Positions 44,558 to 54,488 of a stretch of 64,000 bases of DNA are shown piece by piece. Source of the DNA: Novispirillum itersonii (GTDB taxonomy: Bacteria; Pseudomonadota; Alphaproteobacteria; Rhodospirillales; Rhodospirillaceae); assembly GCF_014205675.1 (NCBI RefSeq), contig NZ_JACIIX010000004.1:203100-267099 (forward strand), written 5' to 3'. How positions within the stretch are numbered: position 1 is the stretch's first letter; each line of letters begins with the position of its first letter. Both the position numbers and the translations under genes were made by a program. The notes beneath the pieces were generated by a model, which saw nothing but the letters and a program-made list of their open reading frames with translations, had not been told where the DNA came from and searched no databases.

Positions 44558-45741
44558 CGCGTTACCCTCTTCTCAGCAAATTCAAGCACAACGGAGGCCG
44601 CCCGCCTGCTGGGCAGGTCGGCACCTCCCCCCAGATGGGCCAGCGCCTGCGAAAATGCAAGCCGTTGCTCGGTCCGCGCCGCCTCATCCCGCAATAATCG
44701 CAATGCTGTTTCCGCCAGACGGCCCGGTGCGCAATCTTCTTGCAAAAGCTCCGGGATCGCCAGCCGGTCCAACTGAAGGTTGATAAGATTGACGAATCGG
44801 ATCCGCGTCAACCGCCGGAACAGCCATGCGGTAAACGGTGCCACCCGGTACGCCACCAGATGCGGCACCCGCGCCAGCGCCAGTTCAAGGCTTACGGTCC
44901 CCGAGGCCGCGATTGCCGCATCAGCCGCCGCAAAGGCATCATACCGCGCACGCTCCCCATGAACCACCGTCACCGGAACCGCCCAATCCCCGACCGACCG
45001 CTCCACCTCGGCAGCAACCGTGGCCACCGTCGGCATCACCACCTTCAGGCCGGGCACGCGCTTCGCCATCTGGGCGACTGCATCAGCAAAGGGCGGCAAA
45101 AGGCGGCTGACCTCGCTGCGGCGGCTGCCGGGCAGCACGCACAGCAACGGTGCCGACAGGGGAATACCGTGTTTCTCACGAAACCCGACACCATCCCCAC
45201 GGTCCGCCCCGCCTTCAATGACCGAATGGCCAACATGGGTGCAGGACAGGCCATGCTTCTGGAAATAGGCAGGCTCGTTGGGCAGCAGACACATCAGGTG
45301 GTTCACCGTCCGCGCCACGTCCTCCGCCCGCTTTTCCTTCCACGCCCAGACCATCGGCGCCACATAATGCAGCCGGGGGATCTCCGGGCAGGCGCGGGCC
45401 ACCGCCTGCTGAACCCGCTTGGTGAAGCCCCAGCTGTCAATGGTCACCACCACGGCCGGGCGACGGGTGGCAATGGCGGCGGTCACCTCCCGCACCCGGC
45501 GCAGGACCAGCGGGATCCTAGGAACCACCTCAAGAAAGCCCATCACCGCCAGATCAGACTGGTTCACCAGCGTATCCAGCCCTTCAGCGGCCATACTCTC
45601 GCCGCCGACACCCATAAAACGGACCCGGCTCCCGCCCCTGTCCTTCAGCGCCGCCATCAGCCGGGCGCCGAGAAGGTCGCCCGAGGGTTCCCCGGTGATG
45701 ATACAGATCAGCAGATCGTCCGACGGTTCCACACCGTTCAT
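44554..45741 (-). CDS. lpxB: Lipid-A-disaccharide synthase
   Basis: A 395-residue GT-B enzyme (GT19) that joins lipid X to UDP-2,3-diacylglucosamine to form the lipid A disaccharide at the inner membrane. CIITGEPSGDLLGARLM is the conserved N-terminus and LHYVAPMVWAWKEKRAEDVA and LLCVLPGSRRSEV are the next signatures. ALARVPHLVAYRVAPFTAWL is close to the donor site. It overlaps lpxI by 4 bases upstream and gloA by 4 bases downstream. Confidence 0.97.
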   Translation of the reverse strand: MNGVEPSDDLLICIITGEPSGDLLGARLMAALKDRGGSRVRFMGVGGESMAAEGLDTLVNQSDLAVMGFLEVVPRIPLVLRRVREVTAAIATRRPAVVVTIDSWGFTKRVQQAVARACPEIPRLHYVAPMVWAWKEKRAEDVARTVNHLMCLLPNEPAYFQKHGLSCTHVGHSVIEGGADRGDGVGFREKHGIPLSAPLLCVLPGSRRSEVSRLLPPFADAVAQMAKRVPGLKVVMPTVATVAAEVERSVGDWAVPVTVVHGERARYDAFAAADAAIAASGTVSLELALARVPHLVAYRVAPFTAWLFRRLTRIRFVNLINLQLDRLAIPELLQEDCAPGRLAETALRLLRDEAARTEQRLAFSQALAHLGGGADLPSRRAASVVLEFAEKRVTR

Positions 45742-46610
45742 GGCGTCCCCTCTTCGGTCAGCCCGATCACAAACAGCCCAAGCGCATCGGCCTGACGGCG
45801 GATCTCCGCGACATCCACCAGAACCGCCGCCCCCGCCTGCACACCAATCCCGCGCAGACCGGCCTCCGCCGCCCGCATCACCGTCACTGGCCCGACAGTC
45901 GGCAGATCCGCCCGCCGATCCTGCTGCGGCTTACACATTTTGACCAGAACCCCTCCGGGGCCTTCCCGGCGTAATCCGGCACAGCGGGACAACATGGCAT
46001 CGGTGCCTTCAACGGCTTCCGCCGCAAGGACGATCCCCTGCTGGACCACAACGCCCTGCCCGACATCCAGTTGCCCAAGAGCCCGCGCCACTGCCGCCCC
46101 ATGCGCCAGATCAGCCAGAGCCTGATCATCCGGCTGAACAGAGCCCAGAGTCCCGCGCCGCGCGACATGGCCCCCCAGAATCTGGTCAACCCCGATCACC
46201 CGGAAACCTTCCTGCTCCACTTCAGCAATCACGGCCCGCAACAGCCCATCATCACCAAGGGCCTTCAGGCCAACCTTGGCAAACAGCCGCGTCGCCCGCC
46301 AGTCCGGACGCAGATCGGCAAGGCTGGGGCGGCGGACCGGACCAACCATGACGATATCCTGAACATTGTGGGCATGCAGATGCCGGAACCCCTCCCCGGC
46401 CGCGCCGAGCCGGATCCACGCATGGTCCACTTCTGCAAGGCAGTCGGGGTTGGTGAAGCCCTCAAGGGCCAGTACAAACAGGGGGCGTCCAGCCTCCCGG
46501 CAGGCGGCGATCACCCGGGCGGGCAACTCCCCGCCACCGGCGATCAGCCCCAGTTTGCGCAGATCCGCTGCGGCCGGCAGAGGATCAGAATATCCGGGGT
46601 CAGGCGGCAT
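45738..46610 (-). CDS. lpxI: UDP-2,3-diacylglucosamine pyrophosphatase LpxI
   Basis: A 290-residue LpxI (DUF1009 family) enzyme, which hydrolyses UDP-2,3-diacylglucosamine to lipid X and replaces LpxH in alphaproteobacteria. KLGLIAGGGELPARVIAACR is the family start; GDDGLLRAVIAEVEQEGFRV, VGQGVVVQQGIVLAAEAVEGTD-like (residues about 190-212) and VKMCKPQQDRRADLPTVG are typical. The ATG at 46610 overlaps the end of lpxA by 11 bases; a frame to 46697 is rejected as it runs deep into lpxA. Confidence 0.95.
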   Translation of the reverse strand: MPPDPGYSDPLPAAADLRKLGLIAGGGELPARVIAACREAGRPLFVLALEGFTNPDCLAEVDHAWIRLGAAGEGFRHLHAHNVQDIVMVGPVRRPSLADLRPDWRATRLFAKVGLKALGDDGLLRAVIAEVEQEGFRVIGVDQILGGHVARRGTLGSVQPDDQALADLAHGAAVARALGQLDVGQGVVVQQGIVLAAEAVEGTDAMLSRCAGLRREGPGGVLVKMCKPQQDRRADLPTVGPVTVMRAAEAGLRGIGVQAGAAVLVDVAEIRRQADALGLFVIGLTEEGTP

Positions 46611-47409
46611 GGCCCCCTGCCGACGGACGACACAGGGCACGGGACGAATCGGCCTCGATGAAGTCGATGACATCCTTGACCGCCGACAGACCGGCATAGG
46701 CCGTCTTCACCGCCTGCACACGATCCGACAGGACCGTGTCATCAGCGGTCAGGAACAGATCCTTGTAAGCATTGCGCAGCCCATGGATCTCTTCCCGGCT
46801 GTAGCCGCGGCGCTTGATACCGACCAGATTCAGGCCTTCAAGGCGGGCGCGGTTGCCCATAACCGTTCCGTAAGGAATGACATCATTCTCGACGCCGGAC
46901 AGGCCGCCGATCATCGCATGCTTGCCGATCCGCGCAAACTGGTGAACGGCAGAACCGCCCCCCAGCACCGCGTAATCCCCAATGACGACATGGCCGCCAA
47001 GCAGCACATGGTTCATCACCAGCACGCTGTCGCCGATCAGGCAGTCATGGGCGACATGGCAGCCGATGGCCAGCATGCAGCGGTTGCCGACACGGGTCAG
47101 CATCCCGCCGCCTTCGGTGCCGATGTTGACGGTGACGTGTTCCCGGATGATCACGTCAGAGCCAATGTCCAGCCGCCCGGCCTCGCCTTTGTATTTCAGG
47201 TCCTGCGGGATCTGGCCGACCGCCGCGAACGGAAAAATACGGGTGCCTTCGCCGATCGAGGTATGCCCTTCGACCACGACATGCGACATCAGTTCGACCC
47301 GCTCGCCCAGCTCCACGTCGGGACCGACGATGCAATAGGGACCAATGCGGACGCTTTCCGCCAGACGTGCCTTGGGGTCTACGACCGCCGTGGGATGGAT
47401 GTGAGGCAT
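46600..47409 (-). CDS. lpxA: UDP-N-acetylglucosamine O-acyltransferase
   Basis: The first enzyme of lipid A synthesis, moving a 3-hydroxyacyl chain from ACP to UDP-GlcNAc. The 269-residue protein shows about ten left-handed hexapeptide repeats from IHPTAVVDPKARLAESVRIG on. The catalytic histidine lies in GCHVAHDCLIGD (about residue 124), and HQFARIGKHAMIGG follows. The C-terminal helical part is present. The order lpxD-fabZ-lpxA-lpxI-lpxB is the classical one. Confidence 0.97.
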   Translation of the reverse strand: MPHIHPTAVVDPKARLAESVRIGPYCIVGPDVELGERVELMSHVVVEGHTSIGEGTRIFPFAAVGQIPQDLKYKGEAGRLDIGSDVIIREHVTVNIGTEGGGMLTRVGNRCMLAIGCHVAHDCLIGDSVLVMNHVLLGGHVVIGDYAVLGGGSAVHQFARIGKHAMIGGLSGVENDVIPYGTVMGNRARLEGLNLVGIKRRGYSREEIHGLRNAYKDLFLTADDTVLSDRVQAVKTAYAGLSAVKDVIDFIEADSSRALCRPSAGGHAA

Positions 47410-47464
47410 TAAAAACCCTGAAAACCGGATCAGAACAGAAGGACCACAGACCGGAAAACCGGGA

Positions 47465-47950
47465 TCAGTTGTCCAGAATCATCGCCGCGTAAGTGGCTTC
47501 CGCCACCAGCGTACCGTCAACCTTGGCCAGCGCCTTGAACTTCCAGACATTACCACGGGACCGTTCCTTGGTCACATGCAGTTCCAGACGGTCCCCCGGG
47601 CCAACCGGCTTGCGGAAGCGGGCTTCGTCAACGCTCATGAAGTAAACCAGCTTGCCTTCGGCGTCTTTCCCAAGGGTCGCCACCACCAGCACCGCCGCCG
47701 TCTGCGCCATCGCTTCGATGATCAGAACTCCCGGCATCACCGGGCGCTGCGGGAAATGCCCCTGGAAGAAATTCTCGTTGATGGTGACGTTCTTGACGCC
47801 AATGGCGCTCTCGTTCAGATGAACGCCGATTACCTTATCAATCAGCAGGAACGGATAGCGGTGCGGGATCATTTCCATGATCCGCTCGATGCCAATATCC
47901 GGCAGGATGTTATCCGGGGTTGCGGTGTCGGTCGTCACGTCGTTGCTCAT
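47465..47950 (-). CDS. fabZ: 3-hydroxyacyl-[acyl-carrier-protein] dehydratase FabZ
   Basis: A 161-residue hot-dog fold dehydratase of fatty acid synthesis. The active-site helix region [20 protein letters not shown] (64-83) contains H65 and E79. The N-terminal 20 residues are a variable extension before [18 protein letters not shown]. It competes with LpxA and LpxD for 3-hydroxyacyl-ACP, which explains its place between their genes. Confidence 0.97.
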   Translation of the reverse strand: MSNDVTTDTATPDNILPDIGIERIMEMIPHRYPFLLIDKVIGVHLNESAIGVKNVTINENFFQGHFPQRPVMPGVLIIEAMAQTAAVLVVATLGKDAEGKLVYFMSVDEARFRKPVGPGDRLELHVTKERSRGNVWKFKALAKVDGTLVAEATYAAMILDN

Positions 47951-47982
47951 CCGCCTGTACCAGTCTCGCTCTCTAAATCCAC

Positions 47983-49020
47983 TCAGTCTTGCGTCTTCGG
48001 GCCGGTGGGTTTGCGGGCCGCCAGTTTGCCGACCGCCGCCACTTCCCGCCAGAATTCCTTGATCGGCTTTGCCGGGTATCCCATGACCGTGGTGCCCGGG
48101 TCAATATCGCGCATGATGCCGGACTGCGCCGCCACCTGCACCCCATCCCCCAGCGACAGGTGCCCGGCAACCCCGGTCTGGCCGCCCAGCACCACGAACC
48201 GCCCGAGCTTGGTGGAGCCGGAGATCCCGACCTGCGAGACCACCACACAGCCCATGCCCAATTCGACGTTATGGCCGATCTGCACCAGATTGTCGATCCG
48301 GCAACCGGACCCGATCACCGTATCCGGCCCGGCACCCCGGTCAATGGTGGTGTTGGCACCGATCTCCACGTCATCGCCGATCAGCACCCGGCCCAGCTGC
48401 GGCACCTTCAGGTGCCCCTTCGGGCCCATGGCAAAGCCGAAGCCATCCTGACCGATCCGGCACCCCGGATAGATATGGACCTTGGCCCCGGCAATGGTAT
48501 GGCTGAGCGAGGCATTGGCCCCGACCGACCCCGCCGGGCCGATCACCACCCCCTCACCGATCACCGCATTCGGCCCGATGATGGTCCCGGCCCCGATTTC
48601 CGCAAGGGCACCAATCACGGCCCCGGCATCAACCTGTGCCGTCGGATCGACCACAGCGGTTTCGTCAACGACAGCCCGCGGGTGGATCCCCGGGACGGCC
48701 GCCGCCCGCGGATAAAACAACGCGGCAATCGCCGCATAGGCCCGGTAGGGCTCCGGTGTCACCAGAAGATCCATTCCCGCCGGAGCAAGCGCCGCCAGAT
48801 CGGGGTGAACAATACAGGCTCCGGCGGCGCTGGCCTGAAACTGCTTGATATAATTGCGGTTATCGAGGAAAGAAATCTGATCCGCACCCGCCGTGGACAG
48901 CGGGGCAACGTCAGCGATCATCCGGGCATCATCAGCCGCACGGGCCTCAGCCCCAACCGCCTCAGCCAGAGATTTAAGGGAAAAAGGCCCCTCATTGCGG
49001 AAAAAACGGCTATCCGCCAT
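47983..49020 (-). CDS. lpxD: UDP-3-O-acylglucosamine N-acyltransferase
   Basis: The third enzyme of lipid A synthesis, adding the N-linked hydroxyacyl chain. The 345-residue protein has the uridine-binding N-terminal domain (1-105), a hexapeptide-repeat beta helix (about 110-300) with QDGFGF (191-196) and the catalytic H250 in [10 protein letters not shown], and a C-terminal helix. It starts 2 bases after the ompH stop. Confidence 0.97.
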   Translation of the reverse strand: MADSRFFRNEGPFSLKSLAEAVGAEARAADDARMIADVAPLSTAGADQISFLDNRNYIKQFQASAAGACIVHPDLAALAPAGMDLLVTPEPYRAYAAIAALFYPRAAAVPGIHPRAVVDETAVVDPTAQVDAGAVIGALAEIGAGTIIGPNAVIGEGVVIGPAGSVGANASLSHTIAGAKVHIYPGCRIGQDGFGFAMGPKGHLKVPQLGRVLIGDDVEIGANTTIDRGAGPDTVIGSGCRIDNLVQIGHNVELGMGCVVVSQVGISGSTKLGRFVVLGGQTGVAGHLSLGDGVQVAAQSGIMRDIDPGTTVMGYPAKPIKEFWREVAAVGKLAARKPTGPKTQD

Positions 49021-49022
49021 GG

Positions 49023-49706
49023 TCAGCGCCCTCCCTTTTTTGTGGCCGGTGTTTCGGTGTCTATCTTTTCAGGATCCGTCATCGTCACCGACGGCAACAC
49101 CCGGTTCAGGCGGGCGATCACCTCGTTGGTCAGATCCATTTTCGGATCGAACAGAAAAGCCTGCGACCGATACAGCACAAGGTTCATCCCGCGCTCCGTC
49201 GCCACCTCTTCGGTGATCCGGACAACCGTATTCTGGACTTCTGTGATCGCCTGAGCATACGCCCGTTCAAGATTCCGCCGCTTCAACTGGAGGAGCTTCT
49301 GGAACTCATTGACCTGACTTTGAAATTCCGTCATCCGGGCGTTGAACATTTCCGGAGACAGCGTTCCACGCTCTGTCGACAGTTTTTCATCAAGCACCCG
49401 GAGGCGCTTTTCCTCATCCGCCGTAAAAGCCTGATAAACGTCCTGAAACTTATCTCTCTGCGTACTGGCGGCCCGGGCTGCGGTTGAATCCGCCATCACC
49501 CGCTGCTGATCAATAACGCCAATGACCGGACGCGGCGTCGCGATCCCACCCGTCGGCTGAGATGCCGCACCCGCCTGCGCCCCCGCTGCCTGCACGGCAC
49601 CGGGAAAGAGAGCCGCAGCGATCACCGCAGCAGCAAGCCATGCCCGCCGAGATCGGGGGAGTCTGTTACAGCCCCCCCGCTGCCCCTGCATCAGGCTGAA
49701 AGACAT
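49023..49706 (-). CDS. OmpH/Skp family periplasmic chaperone
   Basis: A 227-residue periplasmic chaperone that holds outer-membrane proteins on their way to BamA. A signal peptide covers about residues 20-42 ([20 protein letters not shown]) after a basic lead. [19 protein letters not shown] starts the Skp body, and the middle (about 85-165) is a long charged coiled coil. Its ATG overlaps the bamA stop by one base (TGATG), showing translational coupling. It is longer than E. coli Skp because of N- and C-terminal extensions. Confidence 0.88.
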   Translation of the reverse strand: MSFSLMQGQRGGCNRLPRSRRAWLAAAVIAAALFPGAVQAAGAQAGAASQPTGGIATPRPVIGVIDQQRVMADSTAARAASTQRDKFQDVYQAFTADEEKRLRVLDEKLSTERGTLSPEMFNARMTEFQSQVNEFQKLLQLKRRNLERAYAQAITEVQNTVVRITEEVATERGMNLVLYRSQAFLFDPKMDLTNEVIARLNRVLPSVTMTDPEKIDTETPATKKGGR

Positions 49707-52096
49707 CAGAACTGGGTCCCGAAGTTGAAGCGGAAAATTTCTTCCTTGTCGAAGTCTTCCTTCATCAACGGATAGGCAAGATCAATGCTGACCGGACCCA
49801 TCGGCGACTTCCAGACAATCCCTACACCCGCCGAGGCACGGATAGAGCTGGAATAGTTCATCGCCGAAGCATTCACCCCATCCGGTTTGCCAACCATCCC
49901 GGCATCGGTAAAGGTTTTCCCGCTGATACCAAGCTCTTCCGGCAGACCGAGCGGGAAGCGGACTTCCGCCGTAACCGTTCCGATCCAGGTGCCGCCGAGA
50001 ACGTCACTGGTGCTCTTGTCACGGGCACTGCCGCCACCGGTGCGGAAGCCGCGCAGATTTTCACCACCCAGCTGGTAGTTGCGGATGAACATCACATCCT
50101 GACCAATGCCCTGGATCGCTCCGAATGACCCTTGAACCATCAGGACGGTGTCATCGGTCAGCGGCGTGTAATGAGCGCCATCAATCATCCCGCGGACAAA
50201 TTTTTCATCCCCGCCCGCTCCGGCCACATCGGTGGACAGCTTGACGACATAGCCTTCGGTCGGCTCAATCACGTTATCCCGGCGATCATAGGACAGGGTC
50301 TGGCCGAACATCGACAGCAGATACTCCCCTTCCCGCTGCTTGATGAACGTCGAGGCCGTGGACGCCACATTGCTGACTTCCGACTGGCTGAGGGTATAGC
50401 GGAAGGTCTGACGCCAGTTTTCGTCGTAGTTGAAGCCCAGACGCAGCGAGCCGCCGGTGTCCTTCAGATTGTAGGAGGACGTCTTCTGATAGTCACGGTC
50501 ACGGGCAAACAGATCGAAGCCCGCCGCCAGCGGCCGGTCGAGGAAGTACGGCTCGGTGAACGACAGGTCGATTTCCGACTTGCGCTGGGCAATGGTGGTT
50601 TTCAGGCGGATATCCTGCCCCCGGCCCAACAGGTTGCGTTCGCGCAGGGTAACGTCGAACAGCGCCCCGTCAGAGGACGACCAGCCCACCCCGAACGACA
50701 GTTCCCCGGTGGACTTCTCCCGCACATCGACCTGCACCACCGTCCGGTCCGGCGAGGTTTCCGACGGAACGTTGGTGACATCAACCTTTTCAAAGAACCC
50801 GAGGTTCCGCAGCTTTTCCCGCGAGCGGCGCAGCTTGGCAGAGTTGAAGGCGTCGCCTTCCACCAGCTGCATCTCACGGCGGATCACCCGGTCGAGGGTC
50901 CGCATGTTCCCGGCGATATCAATCCGCTCGACGAAGACCTTCGGGCCTTCCTGAACGTCGAAAACGATATCGACAATCTTATTGGCCTTATCGCGCTTCA
51001 CACGCGGGCGGACATCAACGAAGGCATAGCCAAGCGCCCCGACACGGTCGGTGATCGCCTGAACGGTGTTTTCCACCAGATCGGCATTGTACCAGTCGCC
51101 GCTGACCGCCTTGATCGACGGCATCAGGTCCTCGGGCTTCACGTCCGGGATCTTCACGTCAACCTTCAGGTCCCCGAATTTGTAGCGTTCGCCTTCCTCA
51201 ACCGTAAAGGTCATGAAGAACCCGGCGCGGTCGGGCGTCAGCTCCGCCACCGACGACACAATCCGGAAGTCGGAGTAGCCGTTCCGCAGATAGAACCGGC
51301 GCAGCAGTTCGCGGTCATAGGTGGTGCGGTCGGGATCATAGGTGTCAGAGGAAGAGAAAAACCGGTACCAGCGTTCCTCGCGGGTCGACACCACTTCGCG
51401 CAGCGCGGAATCGCTGTAGCGCTTGTTGCCGACGAAGTCGATCCGGCGGACGTAGGTTGACGGGCCTTCGTTGACCTCAAACACCAGATCAAGCCGGTTC
51501 TGTTCCAGCTGGATCACCTTCGGCTCAACCGTCACCGCAAAACGGCCGCTGCGGCGGTAAACGTCGAGGATGCGCTTGACGTCATCCTGAACCTTGCTGC
51601 GGGTATAGACCTGACGGGCCTTCAGCTGCACTTCCGCCTGAAGGGTCTTTTCCTCGACGCGCTTGTTCCCTTCAAAGGCAACGCGGTTGATGATCGGGTT
51701 TTCAGTAACCTTGACGATCATCCGGTCATTCTGGAAGCCGATGGCAACATCGGCAAACAGGCCGGTGGCGAACAACGCCTTGATCGCCTTATCGACGGCA
51801 TCGGGGGAATAGCGGTCGCCTTCCTTAAGGCCCATGTAGGCCTTGATGGTGTCGGCTTCAACGCGCTGACTGCCCTGCACATCCATCGACTGGATGGTCC
51901 CCTCGCCGGACACCGGCATCGGCTGGGCAACCGGGCGGCTGCCAACCGTCACCGTGCCAAGCGATGACTGCGCAAACGCCGGACCGGAGGCTGACACCAG
52001 CCCGATAATCGCTGCTGAACCCAAAACAACCGCGCGGATACGACCCGAACCAGTCAAGGGAACCCCCTTCGTACAATCACTGCCGACGGATGACAC
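49706..52096 (-). CDS. bamA: Outer membrane protein assembly factor BamA
   Basis: The central subunit of the BAM complex, 796 residues. A signal peptide ends in GPAFAQ (about residues 38-43). Five POTRA domains (about 65-445) are followed by a 16-stranded beta barrel. The loop 6 motif is LRGF (681-684, the family has (V/I)RG(F/Y)), and the protein ends with phenylalanine (FRFNFGTQF), the outer-membrane targeting signal. It follows rseP by 7 bases. Confidence 0.97.
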   Translation of the reverse strand: MSSVGSDCTKGVPLTGSGRIRAVVLGSAAIIGLVSASGPAFAQSSLGTVTVGSRPVAQPMPVSGEGTIQSMDVQGSQRVEADTIKAYMGLKEGDRYSPDAVDKAIKALFATGLFADVAIGFQNDRMIVKVTENPIINRVAFEGNKRVEEKTLQAEVQLKARQVYTRSKVQDDVKRILDVYRRSGRFAVTVEPKVIQLEQNRLDLVFEVNEGPSTYVRRIDFVGNKRYSDSALREVVSTREERWYRFFSSSDTYDPDRTTYDRELLRRFYLRNGYSDFRIVSSVAELTPDRAGFFMTFTVEEGERYKFGDLKVDVKIPDVKPEDLMPSIKAVSGDWYNADLVENTVQAITDRVGALGYAFVDVRPRVKRDKANKIVDIVFDVQEGPKVFVERIDIAGNMRTLDRVIRREMQLVEGDAFNSAKLRRSREKLRNLGFFEKVDVTNVPSETSPDRTVVQVDVREKSTGELSFGVGWSSSDGALFDVTLRERNLLGRGQDIRLKTTIAQRKSEIDLSFTEPYFLDRPLAAGFDLFARDRDYQKTSSYNLKDTGGSLRLGFNYDENWRQTFRYTLSQSEVSNVASTASTFIKQREGEYLLSMFGQTLSYDRRDNVIEPTEGYVVKLSTDVAGAGGDEKFVRGMIDGAHYTPLTDDTVLMVQGSFGAIQGIGQDVMFIRNYQLGGENLRGFRTGGGSARDKSTSDVLGGTWIGTVTAEVRFPLGLPEELGISGKTFTDAGMVGKPDGVNASAMNYSSSIRASAGVGIVWKSPMGPVSIDLAYPLMKEDFDKEEIFRFNFGTQF

Positions 52097-52103
52097 GATA
52101 TGC

Positions 52104-53216
52104 TCAGCCGCGGACGAACCGCAGGATATCGTTCCACGTCGTAAAAATCATCACCCCTAATAACAGCATCAGACCGATTTTCAATCCGATCTGCTGCGCC
52201 GTGTCACCCAATGGGCGACCACGAAGGGCTTCAAAGGCATACAGGATCAGATGGCCCCCGTCCAGAACCGGGATGGGGAACAGATTGATCAGTCCAAGAT
52301 TAACCGACAGCACCGCCACGAACATCACCAGATTGATCAGGCCCATCTGGGCCGCCTGACCGGAATATTCGGCAATCCGCAGCGGCCCGCCCAGATCTTC
52401 GGTCCCCCGCTTGCCGGTCAGCATCTGCCCGAAAGCGACAAAGGTCCCCGAGGTCACCCGCCAGGTCTGCATCACCGCCTCCCCCAAGGCCTCATGCAGT
52501 TCCAGACGTTCCATGCGGCTGCTGCCTGCACCGACCGCAACCCCCAGCACCGGCATCCGGGTGACGTTCCCAAGGGCATCCTTGGTTTCCCGCATCTGCG
52601 GATGGGTGGTGACGGTCAGTTCCTCGCCATTACGCTCCAGCGTCACCGCCATCGGTTCCGCGCCGTACAGAGGAACCAGCTGCTGGATTTCCTCAAACCG
52701 GGTGATGCGGATTCCGGCAATGGCGACAATCGTGTCCCCCGGCTGAAGCCCGGCCTGCTGCGCCGGGCTGCCATCCACCACCGTACCGATCACCGGCGCG
52801 GTGAACGGGCGGCCGGAGGTGGCGAACACCGCCGCAAACACCAGAATAGCAAACACAAAATTGGCGGCCGGACCGGCAAATACAATGGCGGCACGCTGCC
52901 CGACCCGCTTACAGGGGAAGGCAACCTTCTGCTCCGCGTCCGTCAGATGCGATACATCGCCCGGGGCACTGGCCTCGTTGGCATCGCCAAAAAACTTCAC
53001 ATAGCCGCCCAACGGAATCAGGCTGATCCGCCAGCGGGTGCCGTGCCGGTCGGTGAAGCCGACGATCTCCCGGCCGAAACCGACAGAAAACACCTCGACC
53101 TTCACGCCGTTCCAGCGGGCGACAAGGAAGTGTCCCAATTCATGCACAAAGACCACCACCGTCAGAATGACGAGGAAGGGAAGCACATAGGTCCACAGGC
53201 CAGAGAGCAAATCCAT
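52104..53216 (-). CDS. rseP: Site-2 protease RseP
   Basis: An intramembrane zinc metalloprotease of 370 residues, cleaving anti-sigma factors within the membrane. The HELGH motif (25-29) lies in the first helix, one PDZ domain spans about 120-200 and the third zinc ligand is in INLFPIPVLDGGH (LDG at 318-320). The family usually has two PDZ domains in E. coli; the single PDZ here is common in alphaproteobacteria. It is 99 bases downstream of dxr. Confidence 0.96.
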   Translation of the reverse strand: MDLLSGLWTYVLPFLVILTVVVFVHELGHFLVARWNGVKVEVFSVGFGREIVGFTDRHGTRWRISLIPLGGYVKFFGDANEASAPGDVSHLTDAEQKVAFPCKRVGQRAAIVFAGPAANFVFAILVFAAVFATSGRPFTAPVIGTVVDGSPAQQAGLQPGDTIVAIAGIRITRFEEIQQLVPLYGAEPMAVTLERNGEELTVTTHPQMRETKDALGNVTRMPVLGVAVGAGSSRMERLELHEALGEAVMQTWRVTSGTFVAFGQMLTGKRGTEDLGGPLRIAEYSGQAAQMGLINLVMFVAVLSVNLGLINLFPIPVLDGGHLILYAFEALRGRPLGDTAQQIGLKIGLMLLLGVMIFTTWNDILRFVRG

Positions 53217-53315
53217 GGGGCTCGGTATTCCGTCTTAAGGCCGGTCCTCAGGCAGAACATCCGTCCGCCCGGATATTCCGGACACAGGTCATCAACGTAA
53301 GCGGTCCTGCCCGGT

Positions 53316-54488
53316 TCAGGCAGCGGCATCACAGGCGGCAGCCGCCATCCGGCGGGCCTGCGCATCCGCCTCCAGAACATCTTCCAGAGAGCCCGGAACG
53401 GATGTTTCCAGCTGCGACAGAACCTGCTCGACCACCGAGATAATGTCGAGGAACCCGATGTCACCCCCCAGGAACCGCGCCACCGCCACTTCATTGGCCG
53501 CGTTCAGCACCGTCGGAGCCGCCCCGCCACTGCGCAGGGCTTCGCGCACCAGACGCAGCGCCGGAAAGCGCTCCGGGTCCGGCTGTTCAAAGGTCAACTG
53601 CGCCACTTCGGCCAGATCCAGCCGCTTGCACGGGGTGGAAATACGCTGTGGCCAGCCAAGGGCATAGGCAATCGGCGTGCGCATATCCGGGGCACCAAGC
53701 TGAGCCAATACTGACCCGTCAATATAGGCGACCAAAGAATGGATCACCGATTGCGGATGCACCAGAATGTCGATTTTCGGCTCCGGCATGGCGAACAGGT
53801 GATGGGCCTCGATCAGCTCCAGACCCTTGTTCATCATGGTGGCGGAATCAACCGAGATCTTGGCCCCCATCGACCAGTTGGGATGGGCCACCGCCTGCGC
53901 CGGGGTAACAGTGCGCATCGCCTCCTGCCCCCAGGTGCGGAACGGGCCGCCGGAAGCGGTGAGGATGATTTTTTCCACCCGGTCCGCCTGCGCGAAATCA
54001 AAGACCTGAAAGATGGCGGAATGTTCGGAATCCACCGGCAGCAGGGTCGCGCCATGGCGGGCCACGTCCCGCATCATCAGGTCTCCGGCGCAGACAAGGG
54101 TTTCCTTGTTGGCAAGACCGATAACAGCCCCCCGGCGCGCAGCCGCCAGCGTCGGCTCCAGACCGGCAGCGCCGACAATCGCCGACATCACCCAGTCCGC
54201 CGGGCGCTGCGCCGCTTCGATCACTGCCGGACGCCCGGCCCCGACCTCAATGCCGGTTCCGGCAAGGGCATCAGCCAGCACCTGATACTGGCTGGCATCC
54301 GCCGTCACCACAAAACGCGGCGACAGGGCTTTTGCCTGCTCCACCAAAAGCGCAATATTGCGGTTACCGACCAGAGCCTCCACCCGGTACGCCCCGGGAT
54401 CCCGCAGCAGCAGATCAACCGTACTGCGCCCGACCGAGCCGGTGCAGCCAAGAACGGTTACGCTGCGTGGATCTGTCGCCCCGCTCAT
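53316..54488 (-). CDS. dxr: 1-deoxy-D-xylulose 5-phosphate reductoisomerase
   Basis: Second enzyme of the MEP isoprenoid pathway, making 2-C-methyl-D-erythritol 4-phosphate with NADPH. The 390-residue protein has the NADPH loop GCTGSVGRST (14-23). LPVDSEHSAIFQ and GAKISVDSATMMNKGLELIE contain the metal and substrate residues. MPEPKIDILVHPQSVIHSLV is also diagnostic. It overlaps the cdsA stop by 4 bases. With uppS two genes upstream it feeds undecaprenyl phosphate supply. Confidence 0.97.
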   Translation of the reverse strand: MSGATDPRSVTVLGCTGSVGRSTVDLLLRDPGAYRVEALVGNRNIALLVEQAKALSPRFVVTADASQYQVLADALAGTGIEVGAGRPAVIEAAQRPADWVMSAIVGAAGLEPTLAAARRGAVIGLANKETLVCAGDLMMRDVARHGATLLPVDSEHSAIFQVFDFAQADRVEKIILTASGGPFRTWGQEAMRTVTPAQAVAHPNWSMGAKISVDSATMMNKGLELIEAHHLFAMPEPKIDILVHPQSVIHSLVAYIDGSVLAQLGAPDMRTPIAYALGWPQRISTPCKRLDLAEVAQLTFEQPDPERFPALRLVREALRSGGAAPTVLNAANEVAVARFLGGDIGFLDIISVVEQVLSQLETSVPGSLEDVLEADAQARRMAAAACDAAA